This document shows, piece by piece, positions 7,865 through 16,049 of a stretch of 64,000 nt of DNA. The notes below the pieces were generated by a model. It ran no database searches. It saw only the letters and a list, made by a program, of their open reading frames with translations, and was not told the DNA's origin. This DNA is from Flavobacterium sp. 90 (GTDB lineage: Bacteria > Bacteroidota > Bacteroidia > Flavobacteriales > Flavobacteriaceae), in assembly GCF_004339525.1 (NCBI RefSeq), contig NZ_SMGE01000001.1, positions 1,240,001 through 1,304,000 of the forward strand. The letters run 5' to 3'. Position numbers and translations under genes: made by a program. Positions within the stretch are counted from its first letter, which is position 1; each line of letters begins with the position of its first letter.

Positions 7865-9736
7865 ATGAAGAAGATCGAAATATTAGCTCCGGCTAAAGAT
7901 TTAATTGGAGGAATGGCAGCCATAAATAGTGGCGCCGATGCAGTTTATATTGGTGCACCACAATTTGGAGCACGTTCAAACGCTAACAACTCTATTGAAG
8001 ATGTTGCTGCTTTGGTACAATATGCACACTTATTTAATGCTCAGGTTTTTGTCGTTATGAATACCATTTTGTATGACAACGAATTAGAAATTTGCCGTTC
8101 AATGATCTGGGAATTATACGACATTGGTGTCGATGCCCTGATTATTCAGGATATGGCGATTATGGAAATGGACTTACCTCCTATCGTACTTCACGCTAGT
8201 ACACAATCCAATAACCGTGATGCTGATAAAATTAAATTCCTTAAAGATGCCGGAATCAAACGTGTGGTTTTAGCCCGCGAATTGAACTTACATCAAATTA
8301 AAACGATTTACGACGAAGCCGATGTTGAATTAGAATTTTTCGTGACCGGCGCATTATGTGTATCCTTTAGCGGAAACTGTTACATGAGTGTAGCAAACGG
8401 AGAACGTAGTGCAAATCGTGGTTCTTGTGCTCAAAACTGCCGTTTACCTTATAACTTAATCGATGGAAACGGAGAAACCTTAATCAAAAACAGTCACTTA
8501 CTTTCGATAAAAGATTTAGACATTTCAGAACAAATCCCAAATTTGATCGAAGCAGGAATCGTTTCTTTTAAAATCGAAGGACGTTTAAAAGATGTTGTTT
8601 ACGTTAAAAATAACGTTTCTTATTTACGTCAAAAATTAGACAGCTATTTAGAGGGAGATGGACGCGGAAAATACATCAAAGCTTCTTCAGGAACTTGTAC
8701 TTATACTTTTGACTCCTCTTTAAACAGAACTTTCAACCGTGGTTATACAGATTATTTTGTAAACGAAAGACACAGTTCTATTGGTTCTTGGGAAACTCCA
8801 AAATCAAAAGGACAATATATTGGTAAATTAATCAGAACTATTGGAAATGCTTACGAAATCGAAAATGGCGAATTACTAAACAACGGTGACGGACTTTGTT
8901 TCATCAACGAAAACAATGAAGCCGACGGAATCTACGTAAACAAAGCTGAAAACGGTAAAATCTATCCAAACGTTTTAAAAGAAGTAAAAGACGGAACTTT
9001 CATTTACAGAAATAACGACGCCGCTTTCATCAAAATTGTTGAAAGAGAAGATAGCGCCGTTCGTAAATTAAGCACGACATTATTACTTACTGAAACTGAA
9101 ACTGGTTTCGAACTTATTGCAACCGATGAAGACGGAAACGTGAGCACCGTTACTTTAGAACACGCAAAAGAGCAAACTAAAACCGGCGAGTCTATCGAAG
9201 AAAACATCAAAACGCAATTGGCTAAAACAGGTTTCACACCTTACAAAGCTGATGAAATCAACGTTATGTTTTCTCAAAACTGGTTCCTTCCTATTTCAAA
9301 AATCAACGAAATGCGAAGAACCGTTTACGATCAATTGACTGAAATTCGTTTGAAAAATTACAAACGTGAAGAACACCAAATGATAAAAACATCGCATCCG
9401 TATCCTGAAACCAAACTGGATTTCATGTACAATGTTTCGAACAAAACGGCTCGTAAATTCTACGAACGCCACGGTGTTACCGAAATCGAAAAAGCATTCG
9501 AATTACAATGGGATCCAGGAAAATCTCGCGTAATGACAACCAAATATTGCATCAAATACGAATTAAAAAAATGTCCGATACACCAAAAAGATATTGTAGG
9601 CGTTAAAGTAAAAGAACCTTTGGTTTTAAAACAAGGCGAACTTGAATACAAACTAAAATTCAACTGCAAACCCTGCGAAATGGAAATCTGGGAAAAAGAT
9701 GCCGAATTCGAAATTGAAGAAGATCATTTTCATTAA
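7865..9736 (+). CDS. U32-family protein, probable RNA hydroxylation (TrhP/RlhA-like)
   Basis: 623 aa. The N-terminal TIM-barrel-like domain begins KIEILAPAKDLIGGMAAINSG, and the family signature around FFVTGALCVSFSGNCYMS contains Cys165 and Cys172, with Cys188 and Cys192 close behind (RGSCAQNCR); these four cysteines are the expected iron-sulfur ligands. U32 proteins were called collagenases, but characterised members of this type hydroxylate RNA: TrhP (tRNA U34) and RlhA (23S rRNA C2501). The length is nearer to RlhA (about 650 aa) than to TrhP (about 450 aa). A second cysteine group (KKCPIH, NCKPCE) occurs in the last 60 residues. Exact RNA target is inference. Confidence 0.8.
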   Translation: MKKIEILAPAKDLIGGMAAINSGADAVYIGAPQFGARSNANNSIEDVAALVQYAHLFNAQVFVVMNTILYDNELEICRSMIWELYDIGVDALIIQDMAIMEMDLPPIVLHASTQSNNRDADKIKFLKDAGIKRVVLARELNLHQIKTIYDEADVELEFFVTGALCVSFSGNCYMSVANGERSANRGSCAQNCRLPYNLIDGNGETLIKNSHLLSIKDLDISEQIPNLIEAGIVSFKIEGRLKDVVYVKNNVSYLRQKLDSYLEGDGRGKYIKASSGTCTYTFDSSLNRTFNRGYTDYFVNERHSSIGSWETPKSKGQYIGKLIRTIGNAYEIENGELLNNGDGLCFINENNEADGIYVNKAENGKIYPNVLKEVKDGTFIYRNNDAAFIKIVEREDSAVRKLSTTLLLTETETGFELIATDEDGNVSTVTLEHAKEQTKTGESIEENIKTQLAKTGFTPYKADEINVMFSQNWFLPISKINEMRRTVYDQLTEIRLKNYKREEHQMIKTSHPYPETKLDFMYNVSNKTARKFYERHGVTEIEKAFELQWDPGKSRVMTTKYCIKYELKKCPIHQKDIVGVKVKEPLVLKQGELEYKLKFNCKPCEMEIWEKDAEFEIEEDHFH

Positions 9737-9757
9737 TATTATTTAACTGCAAAGTTT

Positions 9758-9882
9758 TTTACCGCAAAGAGCGCAAAGGAATACGCAAGGTTCGCAAGAT
9801 TAATTTTAAAATCTTTGCGAACCTTTTTCTTTTACTTAAAAACAAAAACTTTGCGTATTCTTTTGCGAACTTTGCGGTTAAA
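9758..9882. repeat. Long inverted array of GCAAAG words
   Basis: The left arm carries CGCAAAG-type words at about 8-11 bp spacing and the right arm (CTTTGCG words, to 9882) is its near reverse complement. Inside lies a second perfect-looking hairpin (GGTTCGCAAGAT with ATCTTTGCGAACC, one mismatch). It follows the U32 gene. Similar arrays are at 27616-27764, with single-arm remnants near 10148-10240 and 51800-51822. Confidence 0.75.
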
Positions 9883-9907
9883 TTGATTCTGTTATTTCCA
9901 CAGTCTT

Positions 9908-10005
9908 GTCATTTCGACGAAGGAGAAATCTTCGCAAGAAGCTCCGCTCCAATATACCAATCTTTGTAGAGTTTCTCGTGGAGATTTCTCCTTCGTCGAA
10001 ATGAC
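9908..10005. repeat. ~100-nt inverted element (GTCATTTCGACGAAGG family), copy 1
   Basis: The outer arms GTCATTTCGACGAAGGAGAA and its complement are perfect over 24 bp. Pairing continues with several compensating changes (TCTTCGCAAGAAGCTC against TCTCCACGAGAAACTC). A second copy with the same ends and nearly the same total length is at 48775-48876. Confidence 0.8.
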
Positions 10006-10253
10006 AAACTATATGATTACTTTATCTAAAAATGACATTTCCAATTAATTTAAAATCTTCTCAATCTGCAAAATCTGCGAGAAACCTTATTTTAACTTAA
10101 AAACAAAAACTTTGCGAACATTTTGGTTAAACAATTTACAAAACCAATTCAACACAAAGCTTTGTGAACTTTGTGTTTTTTATAAACCCCTTTAAATATA
10201 ACCTTTGTGTTCTTTGCGGTAAATAAAACTTTGCGGTTAAATATAGATTACAA

Positions 10254-10277
10254 AGACGCACTGCAGTGCGCCTCTAC
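10254..10277 (+). repeat. Palindrome element (GCACTGCAGTGC core), copy 1
   Basis: AGACGCACTGCAGTGCG followed by CCTCTAC. The 12-bp core is a perfect palindrome. Other copies are at 22711-22735 (inverted) and 23138-23161. Confidence 0.8.
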
Positions 10278-10356
10278 ACTAATACATATAAATAGAACTT
10301 TGCGGTTAAAAACATTTTTCTGTACTTTTACTACTCAAACAATACACCCCTCCCAA

Positions 10357-11517
10357 ATGAAAATACTACTCCTCGGTTCAGGCGAATTAGGCAAAGAATT
10401 TGTCATTGCCGCACAGCGAATCGGACAAACCATAATTGCTGTTGATAGTTACGAAAATGCCCCTGCAATGCAAGTTGCTCATGGTTTTGAAGTAATCAAT
10501 ATGCTTGACGGTGAAGCTTTAGATAAAATCGTAGCCAAACACAAACCAGATTTTATAGTTCCTGAAATAGAAGCCATTCGTACCGAACGTTTTTACGATT
10601 ACGAGAAACAAGGAATCACCGTTGTTCCTTCGGCGAAAGCGGCAAACTTTACTATGAATCGTAAAGCAATCCGAGATTTAGCTTCAAAAGAATTAGGATT
10701 AAAAACAGCCAAATATCAATACGCCACTTCTGCCGAAGAATTGCAAAAAGCCGTTCAGGAAGTTGGAATTCCGTGTGTCGTAAAACCATTAATGTCTTCA
10801 TCCGGAAAAGGACAATCTACTATAAAAATCGAAAGCGAGATCGAGAAAGCATGGCAATATGCGGTTGCAGGTTCACGTGGCGATGTAATCGAAGTTATTG
10901 TAGAAGCATTTGTTGATTTCAATTCAGAAATTACACTTTTAACGATTACCCAAAATAATAATCCAACCTTGTTTTGTGCTCCAATTGGTCACAGACAAGA
11001 ACGTGGCGATTATCAGGAAAGCTGGCAACCTGCTTTAGTTTCAGAAAAAGATTTATACGAAGCGCAAGATATGGCTGAAAAAATTACTGAAGCGCTTGGA
11101 GGTGCAGGACTTTTTGGTGTTGAATTTTTCTTAACTAATGACGGTGTTTATTTCTCTGAACTTTCTCCTCGTCCACATGATACCGGAATGGTAACTTTGG
11201 CAGGAACTCAGAATTTCAACGAATTTGAATTGCATTTACGCGCCATTTTAAGTCTTCCTATTTTCGAAATCACTCTTGAAAAAGCCGGAGCAAGTGCCGT
11301 AATTTTAGCTTCAGAAGATTCTAATAATCCAACTTTTACCGGAATCGAAAAAGTAGCTGCTTTACCAAAAACTGATTTCAGAATATTTGGCAAACCAACT
11401 TCAAGACCGTATCGCCGAATGGGAGTTGTATTAAGTCACGATTCACTGGCAACTCCAATTGAGGAAATTGTTGAACGTGCCAAAGCAACTTCAAAATTAA
11501 TAACTGTAAATTCTTAA
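10357..11517 (+). CDS. purT: Formate-dependent phosphoribosylglycinamide formyltransferase PurT
   Basis: 386 aa from the ATG at 10357. The in-frame extension upstream runs through GCAAAG repeat words and is rejected. The start [20 protein letters not shown] is diagnostic for PurT; the ATP-grasp domain shows [14 protein letters not shown] (phosphate loop) and [30 protein letters not shown] (metal ligands; read in two parts). It uses formate and ATP to convert GAR to FGAR in purine synthesis, an alternative to PurN. The stop codon is 2 nt before the next gene, so they are cotranscribed. Confidence 0.95.
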   Translation: MKILLLGSGELGKEFVIAAQRIGQTIIAVDSYENAPAMQVAHGFEVINMLDGEALDKIVAKHKPDFIVPEIEAIRTERFYDYEKQGITVVPSAKAANFTMNRKAIRDLASKELGLKTAKYQYATSAEELQKAVQEVGIPCVVKPLMSSSGKGQSTIKIESEIEKAWQYAVAGSRGDVIEVIVEAFVDFNSEITLLTITQNNNPTLFCAPIGHRQERGDYQESWQPALVSEKDLYEAQDMAEKITEALGGAGLFGVEFFLTNDGVYFSELSPRPHDTGMVTLAGTQNFNEFELHLRAILSLPIFEITLEKAGASAVILASEDSNNPTFTGIEKVAALPKTDFRIFGKPTSRPYRRMGVVLSHDSLATPIEEIVERAKATSKLITVNS

Positions 11518-11519
11518 AA

Positions 11520-11837
11520 ATGAAAAAAGTACTATTTATAGCATTCCTACTTATTGGAATCGCAACTCAGGCCCAAAATAAAAAAACAAACGAAAAACCT
11601 CAAATCGTAGAAACCGCTTGTGGCGAATGTCAGTTTGGAATGAAAGGTAAAAGTTGTGATTTAGCCGTTCGCATTGACGGAAAACCTTATTTCGTTGACG
11701 GAACAACTATTGACGAACATGGTGACGCTCATGCCGAAGATGGTTTTTGCAATAAAATACGCAAAGCGTCTGTTACCGGAAAAGTAGAAAACGGACGTTT
11801 TAAAGCCACTTCATTCACTTTACTTAAAGAAAAATAA
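11520..11837 (+). CDS. Exported cysteine-rich DUF6370 protein
   Basis: 105 aa. Signal peptide at residues 1-18 (MKKVLFIAFLLIGIATQAQ). The mature part has ETACGECQFGMKGKSCDLAV and a fourth cysteine in EDGFCNKI, the DUF6370 pattern, suggesting a periplasmic metal or disulfide site. It begins 2 nt after purT and its stop codon overlaps the next start by 1 nt (TAATG), so purT, this gene and the Crp/Fnr gene form one unit. Function is unknown. Confidence 0.8.
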   Translation: MKKVLFIAFLLIGIATQAQNKKTNEKPQIVETACGECQFGMKGKSCDLAVRIDGKPYFVDGTTIDEHGDAHAEDGFCNKIRKASVTGKVENGRFKATSFTLLKEK

Positions 11838-12412
11838 TGGAGTTAATTCTTGAAAATATTGCCAAACACGTTTCGCTAACTCCCGAAGAACAAGCTCTCT
11901 TTTTATCTAAAACCGAAACACATAACTACAAAGCCAAAACTATTTTATTAAGTGCGGGCGAAATTTGTAAACATTCCTATTTTGTAAACTCAGGAATTTT
12001 AAGAAGCTTCAACATCAACGATAATATCGTAGAACATGTTCTGTCATTTGCTTGCTCAGGTTGGTGGATGAGCGATATGTACAGTTATTTTTCGCAAAAG
12101 CCAGGACAGCTTTTTATAGAAGTTTTAGAAGATGCAGAAGTAATTTCTTTATCTAAAGAAAATCAGGAACAATTGTTTCACGAAATTCCAAAATTAGAAC
12201 GCTTTTTCAGAATTCTTATCGAAAATTCATTAGTTGCTAATCAGCAACGATTAATGGACAATTTGAGCTTACCCGCAGAAGAACGTTTTGAAAAATTCTC
12301 AACCAAATATGGAAACCTGGTTCACAAAGTTCCTCAAAAACAAATCGCTTCTTTCATTGGCGTTACGCCTGAGTTTTTCAGCAAAATGAAAGCCAGACTT
12401 TTAAAGAAATAA
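11837..12412 (+). CDS. Crp/Fnr-family transcriptional regulator
   Basis: 191 aa. A cyclic-nucleotide-binding-type beta-roll occupies residues ~1-115, followed by the dimer helix and a short C-terminal helix-turn-helix (KQIASFIGVTPEFFSKMKAR). No FNR-type cysteine cluster is visible, so an Fe-S sensor is unlikely. This short form is common in Bacteroidota and rarely characterised. It overlaps the DUF6370 gene by 1 nt, implying coupling with that exported protein and purT; what it senses is unknown. Confidence 0.88.
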   Translation: MELILENIAKHVSLTPEEQALFLSKTETHNYKAKTILLSAGEICKHSYFVNSGILRSFNINDNIVEHVLSFACSGWWMSDMYSYFSQKPGQLFIEVLEDAEVISLSKENQEQLFHEIPKLERFFRILIENSLVANQQRLMDNLSLPAEERFEKFSTKYGNLVHKVPQKQIASFIGVTPEFFSKMKARLLKK

Positions 12413-12420
12413 AAAATATT

Positions 12421-12584
12421 TTTGCCACAGATTAAAAGGATTAAATGGATTTAAAAAAAATGTTGCCACGAATTTCACGAATTCACGCGAATTTTAATTC
12501 AATTTTTACGCCAATTAATTTGTGTGAATTCGTGAAATTCGTGGCAAAAAAATCATTTTAATCCTTTTAATCTGTGGCAAAAAA
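12421..12584. repeat. Nested inverted array of CCACAGATTAAA and CACGAATT words
   Basis: The outer pair is GCCACAGATTAAAAGGATT with its complement ending at 12578; the inner pair is GCCACGAATTTCACGAATT with GAATTCGTGAAATTCGTGGC. The whole 164-bp gap is therefore one two-layer imperfect palindrome. Both words recur elsewhere in the window (20239-20347, 50299-50359, 5708-5755). Confidence 0.8.
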
Positions 12585-12588
12585 ACAA

Positions 12589-12617
12589 AAAAAACCAGTT
12601 CAATGAACTGGTTTTTC
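12589..12617. terminator. Bidirectional intrinsic terminator
   Basis: AAAACCAGTTC pairs with GAACTGGTTTT around a short loop, with A/T runs on both sides. It separates the convergent Crp/Fnr and aceA genes. Confidence 0.85.
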
Positions 12618-12624
12618 TTTTGAA

Positions 12625-13905
12625 TTAAAATTGCTCAACCTCCGTAGAATGTTCCATCGCCGTTATAGTTGATTTTCCTATCATAACTGTATTCTGAACA
12701 GCATCAAAATAAGAAGTTCCTACGAACGCCTGATGTTTTACCGCTCTAAAACCATTTTTCTGTAGAGCAAATTCTCTTTCCTGCAATTCAGAATATCCAG
12801 CCATTCCGCGTTCTTTGTAGGCTTTAGACAATTCGAACATACTTGTATTCAAAGCATGGAATCCCGCCAAAGTAATGAATTGGAATTTATAACCCATCGC
12901 AGCTAAATCTTCTCTGAATGTTTCCATTTCTGCAACTGATAATTTTGCAGCCCAGTTAAATGAAGGTGAACAATTGTAAGCCAACATTTTATCCGGGAAT
13001 TCTTTTTTCATAGCATCAGCAAACTTTTTAGCATAAACTAAATCCGGATTACTGGTTTCCATCCAAATTAAATCAGCATAAGGCGCATAACTCAAACCTC
13101 TTGCAATTCCCTGATCGATTCCGCTATTTACATAGAAAAATCCTTCGTTTGTTTTTTCGCCAGTTATAAATTTAGCATCTCTAGGATCTGCATCGCTTGT
13201 CAATAAATTTGCTGCATCAGCATCTGTTCTTGCAACAATCAATGTTGAAACTCCCATAACATCTGACGCCAAACGAGCTGCAATCAATTTATTAATTGCT
13301 TCCTGAGTTGGCACCAAAACTTTTCCGCCCAAATGCCCGCATTTTTTGGCAGAACTCAATTGATCTTCAAAATGAACTCCTGAAGCTCCCGCTTCGATCA
13401 TTGATTTCATAAGTTCAAAAGCATTTAAGTTTCCGCCAAAACCAGCTTCGGCATCAGCCACAATCGGAACTAGATAATCTTTTTTATCTTCCACTCCATT
13501 TACCGTCTGAATTTGATCAGCGCGTAATAAGGCATTATTGATTTTTTTAACCACCATTGGCACACTATTTACCGGATAAAGCGATTGGTCAGGATACATT
13601 TCTCCTGCCAAATTTGCGTCAGCGGCAACTTGCCATCCGCTCAAATAAATCGCTTCTAAACCAGCATCGACTTCCTGAATCGCCTGATTCCCTGTCAATG
13701 CGCCCAAACCAGCAACATAATCCTGACTTTTTAACTTTCTCCACAATTTTTGCGCTCCTATTTTAGCAATAGAATGCTCAATTTGATACGAGCCCTGAAG
13801 CGTAACTACTTCTGTTGCTGTATAAGGGCGTTCAACACCTTTCCATCTTGGGTTCGTAATCCAATCGTTAATCAATTCCTGAATTCTGTCTTCTGTTGTT
13901 TTCAT
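12625..13905 (-). CDS. aceA: Isocitrate lyase
   Basis: 426 aa from the ATG at 13905; an upstream in-frame extension looks non-coding. The catalytic signature KKCGHLGGK is at residues 187-195 (Cys189), and [12 protein letters not shown] and the SPSFNW motif are present. It cleaves isocitrate to glyoxylate and succinate, the first step of the glyoxylate bypass that allows growth on acetate or fatty acids. It lies downstream of malate synthase on the same strand, separated by a 345-bp repeat-filled gap, and a RamB/ScfR-type regulator is divergently placed upstream of the pair. Confidence 0.96.
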   Translation of the reverse strand: MKTTEDRIQELINDWITNPRWKGVERPYTATEVVTLQGSYQIEHSIAKIGAQKLWRKLKSQDYVAGLGALTGNQAIQEVDAGLEAIYLSGWQVAADANLAGEMYPDQSLYPVNSVPMVVKKINNALLRADQIQTVNGVEDKKDYLVPIVADAEAGFGGNLNAFELMKSMIEAGASGVHFEDQLSSAKKCGHLGGKVLVPTQEAINKLIAARLASDVMGVSTLIVARTDADAANLLTSDADPRDAKFITGEKTNEGFFYVNSGIDQGIARGLSYAPYADLIWMETSNPDLVYAKKFADAMKKEFPDKMLAYNCSPSFNWAAKLSVAEMETFREDLAAMGYKFQFITLAGFHALNTSMFELSKAYKERGMAGYSELQEREFALQKNGFRAVKHQAFVGTSYFDAVQNTVMIGKSTITAMEHSTEVEQF

Positions 13906-13982
13906 AAATAATATAGTTAAGTTGGTTAGTAAGTAAAATAGTTTGCAGTCGCAGTTTTTAGCTTTAACTGGACTTGTTTTTT

Positions 13983-14124
13983 TTAACACATAGAGACATA
14001 GTTTGTAGAATCGCATAAAAAAGGCGTTTCACTTTAGATATTACCGCATAGCTATGTATGAAAACTAGTTTTTTTTATAACTCTTTCTATTCACACTTTA
14101 ATTCTATGTTTCTATGTGTTTAAA
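13983..14124. repeat. Inverted array of ACATAG words between aceB and aceA
   Basis: Left arm TTTAACACATAGAGACATAG and right arm CTATGTTTCTATGTGTTTAA are near complements separated by about 100 bp. It occupies the aceB-aceA intergenic region, upstream of aceA. Confidence 0.7.
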
Positions 14125-14153
14125 TAATTTAAGCTTAAGTTTCACTCTCATTT

Positions 14154-14220
14154 ATCTGCTTGATCTGCTAAATCTGCGTGAAAAATAATTAGCTCGCAGA
14201 TTTGGCAGATTGAGCAGATT
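14154..14220. repeat. Inverted array of ATCTGC words between aceB and aceA
   Basis: Three ATCTGC words on the left (14154-14180) face their complements (GCAGAT) on the right, with a short AT-rich loop. It lies just after the aceB stop codon and may end or attenuate the transcript. A single arm of the same word is near 10056-10084. Confidence 0.7.
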
Positions 14221-14250
14221 TTTAATTTTTAATTCTAAATTTTTAATTCT

Positions 14251-15852
14251 TTATAAATATTTGTAGCACGGAATCGTTAAAAAATCAACGAAATCTGGAT
14301 TTACAACCAATCTTTCTAAGACTTTTTCAGCCAAAGGAAATTGTCTTTTCTCATGATTTTCTTCGCCTAATTCGTCTTTGATTTTCTTGAACTCCTCTAA
14401 AGCCAATTCGTGATAATACGCCAAATCTAATTTTTTGCCATTATCCAAAACCACTTTATTCTGAAGCCATTGCCACAATTGAGATCTCGAAATTTCAGCC
14501 GTTGCAGCATCTTCCATTAAATTATGCAAAGCCGCCGCTCCTTGTCCGTTTAGCCATGAGGCCAAATACAAAACTCCTACATTGATATTTTTTCGAACAC
14601 CAGTTTCGGTGATGATTCCAATTGGTGGTTCAATCAAATCTTCTTCTGTGATTTTTCGATATTCTCTTTTTATATGAATTTGATTTGGAGTTGGCATTCC
14701 TTTATCAAAAATTTCTTTTGCAATTGAAACCAAATCCGGATGTGCAACCCAGGTTCCGTCATGTCCGTTTCGAACTTCACGTTCTTTATCAATTTTTACT
14801 TTTGCAAAAGCAACGGCATTCGCTTCTTCATTATTCTTAATCGGAATTTGCGCTGCCATTCCGCCAATAGCGTGAATTCCTCTTTTATGACATCTTTGAA
14901 TCACCAAATTCGAATATGCATCCATAAAAGGCGAAGTCATATTTACCTGATCGCGATCCGGAACAATGAATTTTGGATTTTTTCTAAATTTCTTGATGTA
15001 AGAGAAAATATAATCCCAACGTCCACAATTCAAGCCAACGATATGTTCTTTCAATTCATAAATAATTTCATCTAACTGAAAACTTGCTGTTATGGTTTCG
15101 ATTAAAACCGTCACTTTTATTGTTCCGCGTTCTAATTTTAAATAATCTTCTGTAAAATCAATTACAGTATTCCACCAACGCGCTTCTAGATAATGCTCTA
15201 ATTTTGGAATATAGAAATATGGTCCTGAATTGTTTTCTAAAAGTCTTTTGTGATTGTGAAAAACATACAATCCAAAATCTACCAAAGAACCTGAAACTTC
15301 TTTTCCATCAATCAAAAGATGTTTTTCCGGCAAATGCAAACCACGCGGACGTACAATTAATGTTGCGATTTTTTCATTTAAATGATATGATTTATGTTTA
15401 GCCAAATCGGTAAACGTAATCGTTTTGTTAACCGCATCAATTAAATTCATTTGTCCGTCCATCAAATTTTGCCAGGTTGGTGAAGTACTATCCTCAAAAT
15501 CAGCCATAAAAGTTTTCGCTCCTGAATTCAATGCGTTGATTATCATTTTACGATCAACCGGTCCGGTAATCTCAACTCTTCTGTCTAATAAATCTTTTGG
15601 AGTTTCGGCAGCTATCCAATTACCTTCTCTGACGCTTTTTGTTTCCGGAATAAAAGTCGGCAGGATTCCCTGATCAAAAGTGACTTGTTTTTGTTCTCTC
15701 TGCAAAAGCAATAATTTTCGTTGCGATTCGAATTTTCGATGCAAATCGGTTATAAAAACAATCGCTTCTTCTGTCCAGATCTTTGGATAACGAAGCTTCT
15801 TTTCGGCTAAAAATTCCAGTGCCGTTTCGGTAATTTCTAATTGGTTTTTCAT
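14251..15852 (-). CDS. aceB: Malate synthase (isoform A type)
   Basis: 533 aa, the usual length of malate synthase A. Visible family features include FMADFEDSTSPTW near residue 95, LIVRPRGLHLPEKH, VLIETITASFQLDEI and GLNCGRWDYIFSYIKK with the catalytic-site glutamate and arginine, and the C-terminal lid region. It condenses acetyl-CoA with glyoxylate to malate, completing the bypass begun by isocitrate lyase. It is first of the aceB-aceA pair and its start codon is about 200 bp from the divergent regulator gene, so a shared control region is likely. Confidence 0.96.
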   Translation of the reverse strand: MKNQLEITETALEFLAEKKLRYPKIWTEEAIVFITDLHRKFESQRKLLLLQREQKQVTFDQGILPTFIPETKSVREGNWIAAETPKDLLDRRVEITGPVDRKMIINALNSGAKTFMADFEDSTSPTWQNLMDGQMNLIDAVNKTITFTDLAKHKSYHLNEKIATLIVRPRGLHLPEKHLLIDGKEVSGSLVDFGLYVFHNHKRLLENNSGPYFYIPKLEHYLEARWWNTVIDFTEDYLKLERGTIKVTVLIETITASFQLDEIIYELKEHIVGLNCGRWDYIFSYIKKFRKNPKFIVPDRDQVNMTSPFMDAYSNLVIQRCHKRGIHAIGGMAAQIPIKNNEEANAVAFAKVKIDKEREVRNGHDGTWVAHPDLVSIAKEIFDKGMPTPNQIHIKREYRKITEEDLIEPPIGIITETGVRKNINVGVLYLASWLNGQGAAALHNLMEDAATAEISRSQLWQWLQNKVVLDNGKKLDLAYYHELALEEFKKIKDELGEENHEKRQFPLAEKVLERLVVNPDFVDFLTIPCYKYL

Positions 15853-15981
15853 AGCTGTTGATTTTAATTTTTATTAGTAGCAACTGAATAATTTGCATCT
15901 TTTCTAAAACACATAATCATAACAAACTGATATCTAATATTTTCTACACCACAATATTAGAAAAAAGTTTTTTACAAAACA

Positions 15982-15995
15982 AGCGAACGTTCGCT
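15982..15995. promoter_or_regulatory. Candidate operator between aceB and its regulator
   Basis: AGCGAACGTTCGCT is a perfect 14-bp palindrome and the only GC-rich symmetrical site in the 197-bp divergent gap. It is a candidate binding site for the regulator at 16050. This is inference from position and symmetry. Confidence 0.5.
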
Positions 15996-16037
15996 AAATA
16001 TTAAAAATAATTTTTTGGCGATTATTTTTCAAATGAC

Positions 16038-16045
16038 TATATTTG
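16038..16045 (+). promoter_or_regulatory. Putative -7 promoter element of the aceBA regulator
   Basis: TATATTTG matches TAnnTTTG, with a TTG at 16015-16017 (20-bp spacing). It ends only 4 nt before the ATG, so the transcript would be leaderless or nearly so. Confidence 0.6.
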
Positions 16046-16049
16046 ATAC

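Noticed and set aside
10207..10356. N-terminal extension of PurT
   Set aside because: It translates GCAAAG repeat words and the palindrome element; PurT homology begins at the ATG at 10357.
13906..14016. N-terminal extension of isocitrate lyase
   Set aside because: It covers part of the ACATAG array and known lyases begin near the ATG at 13905.
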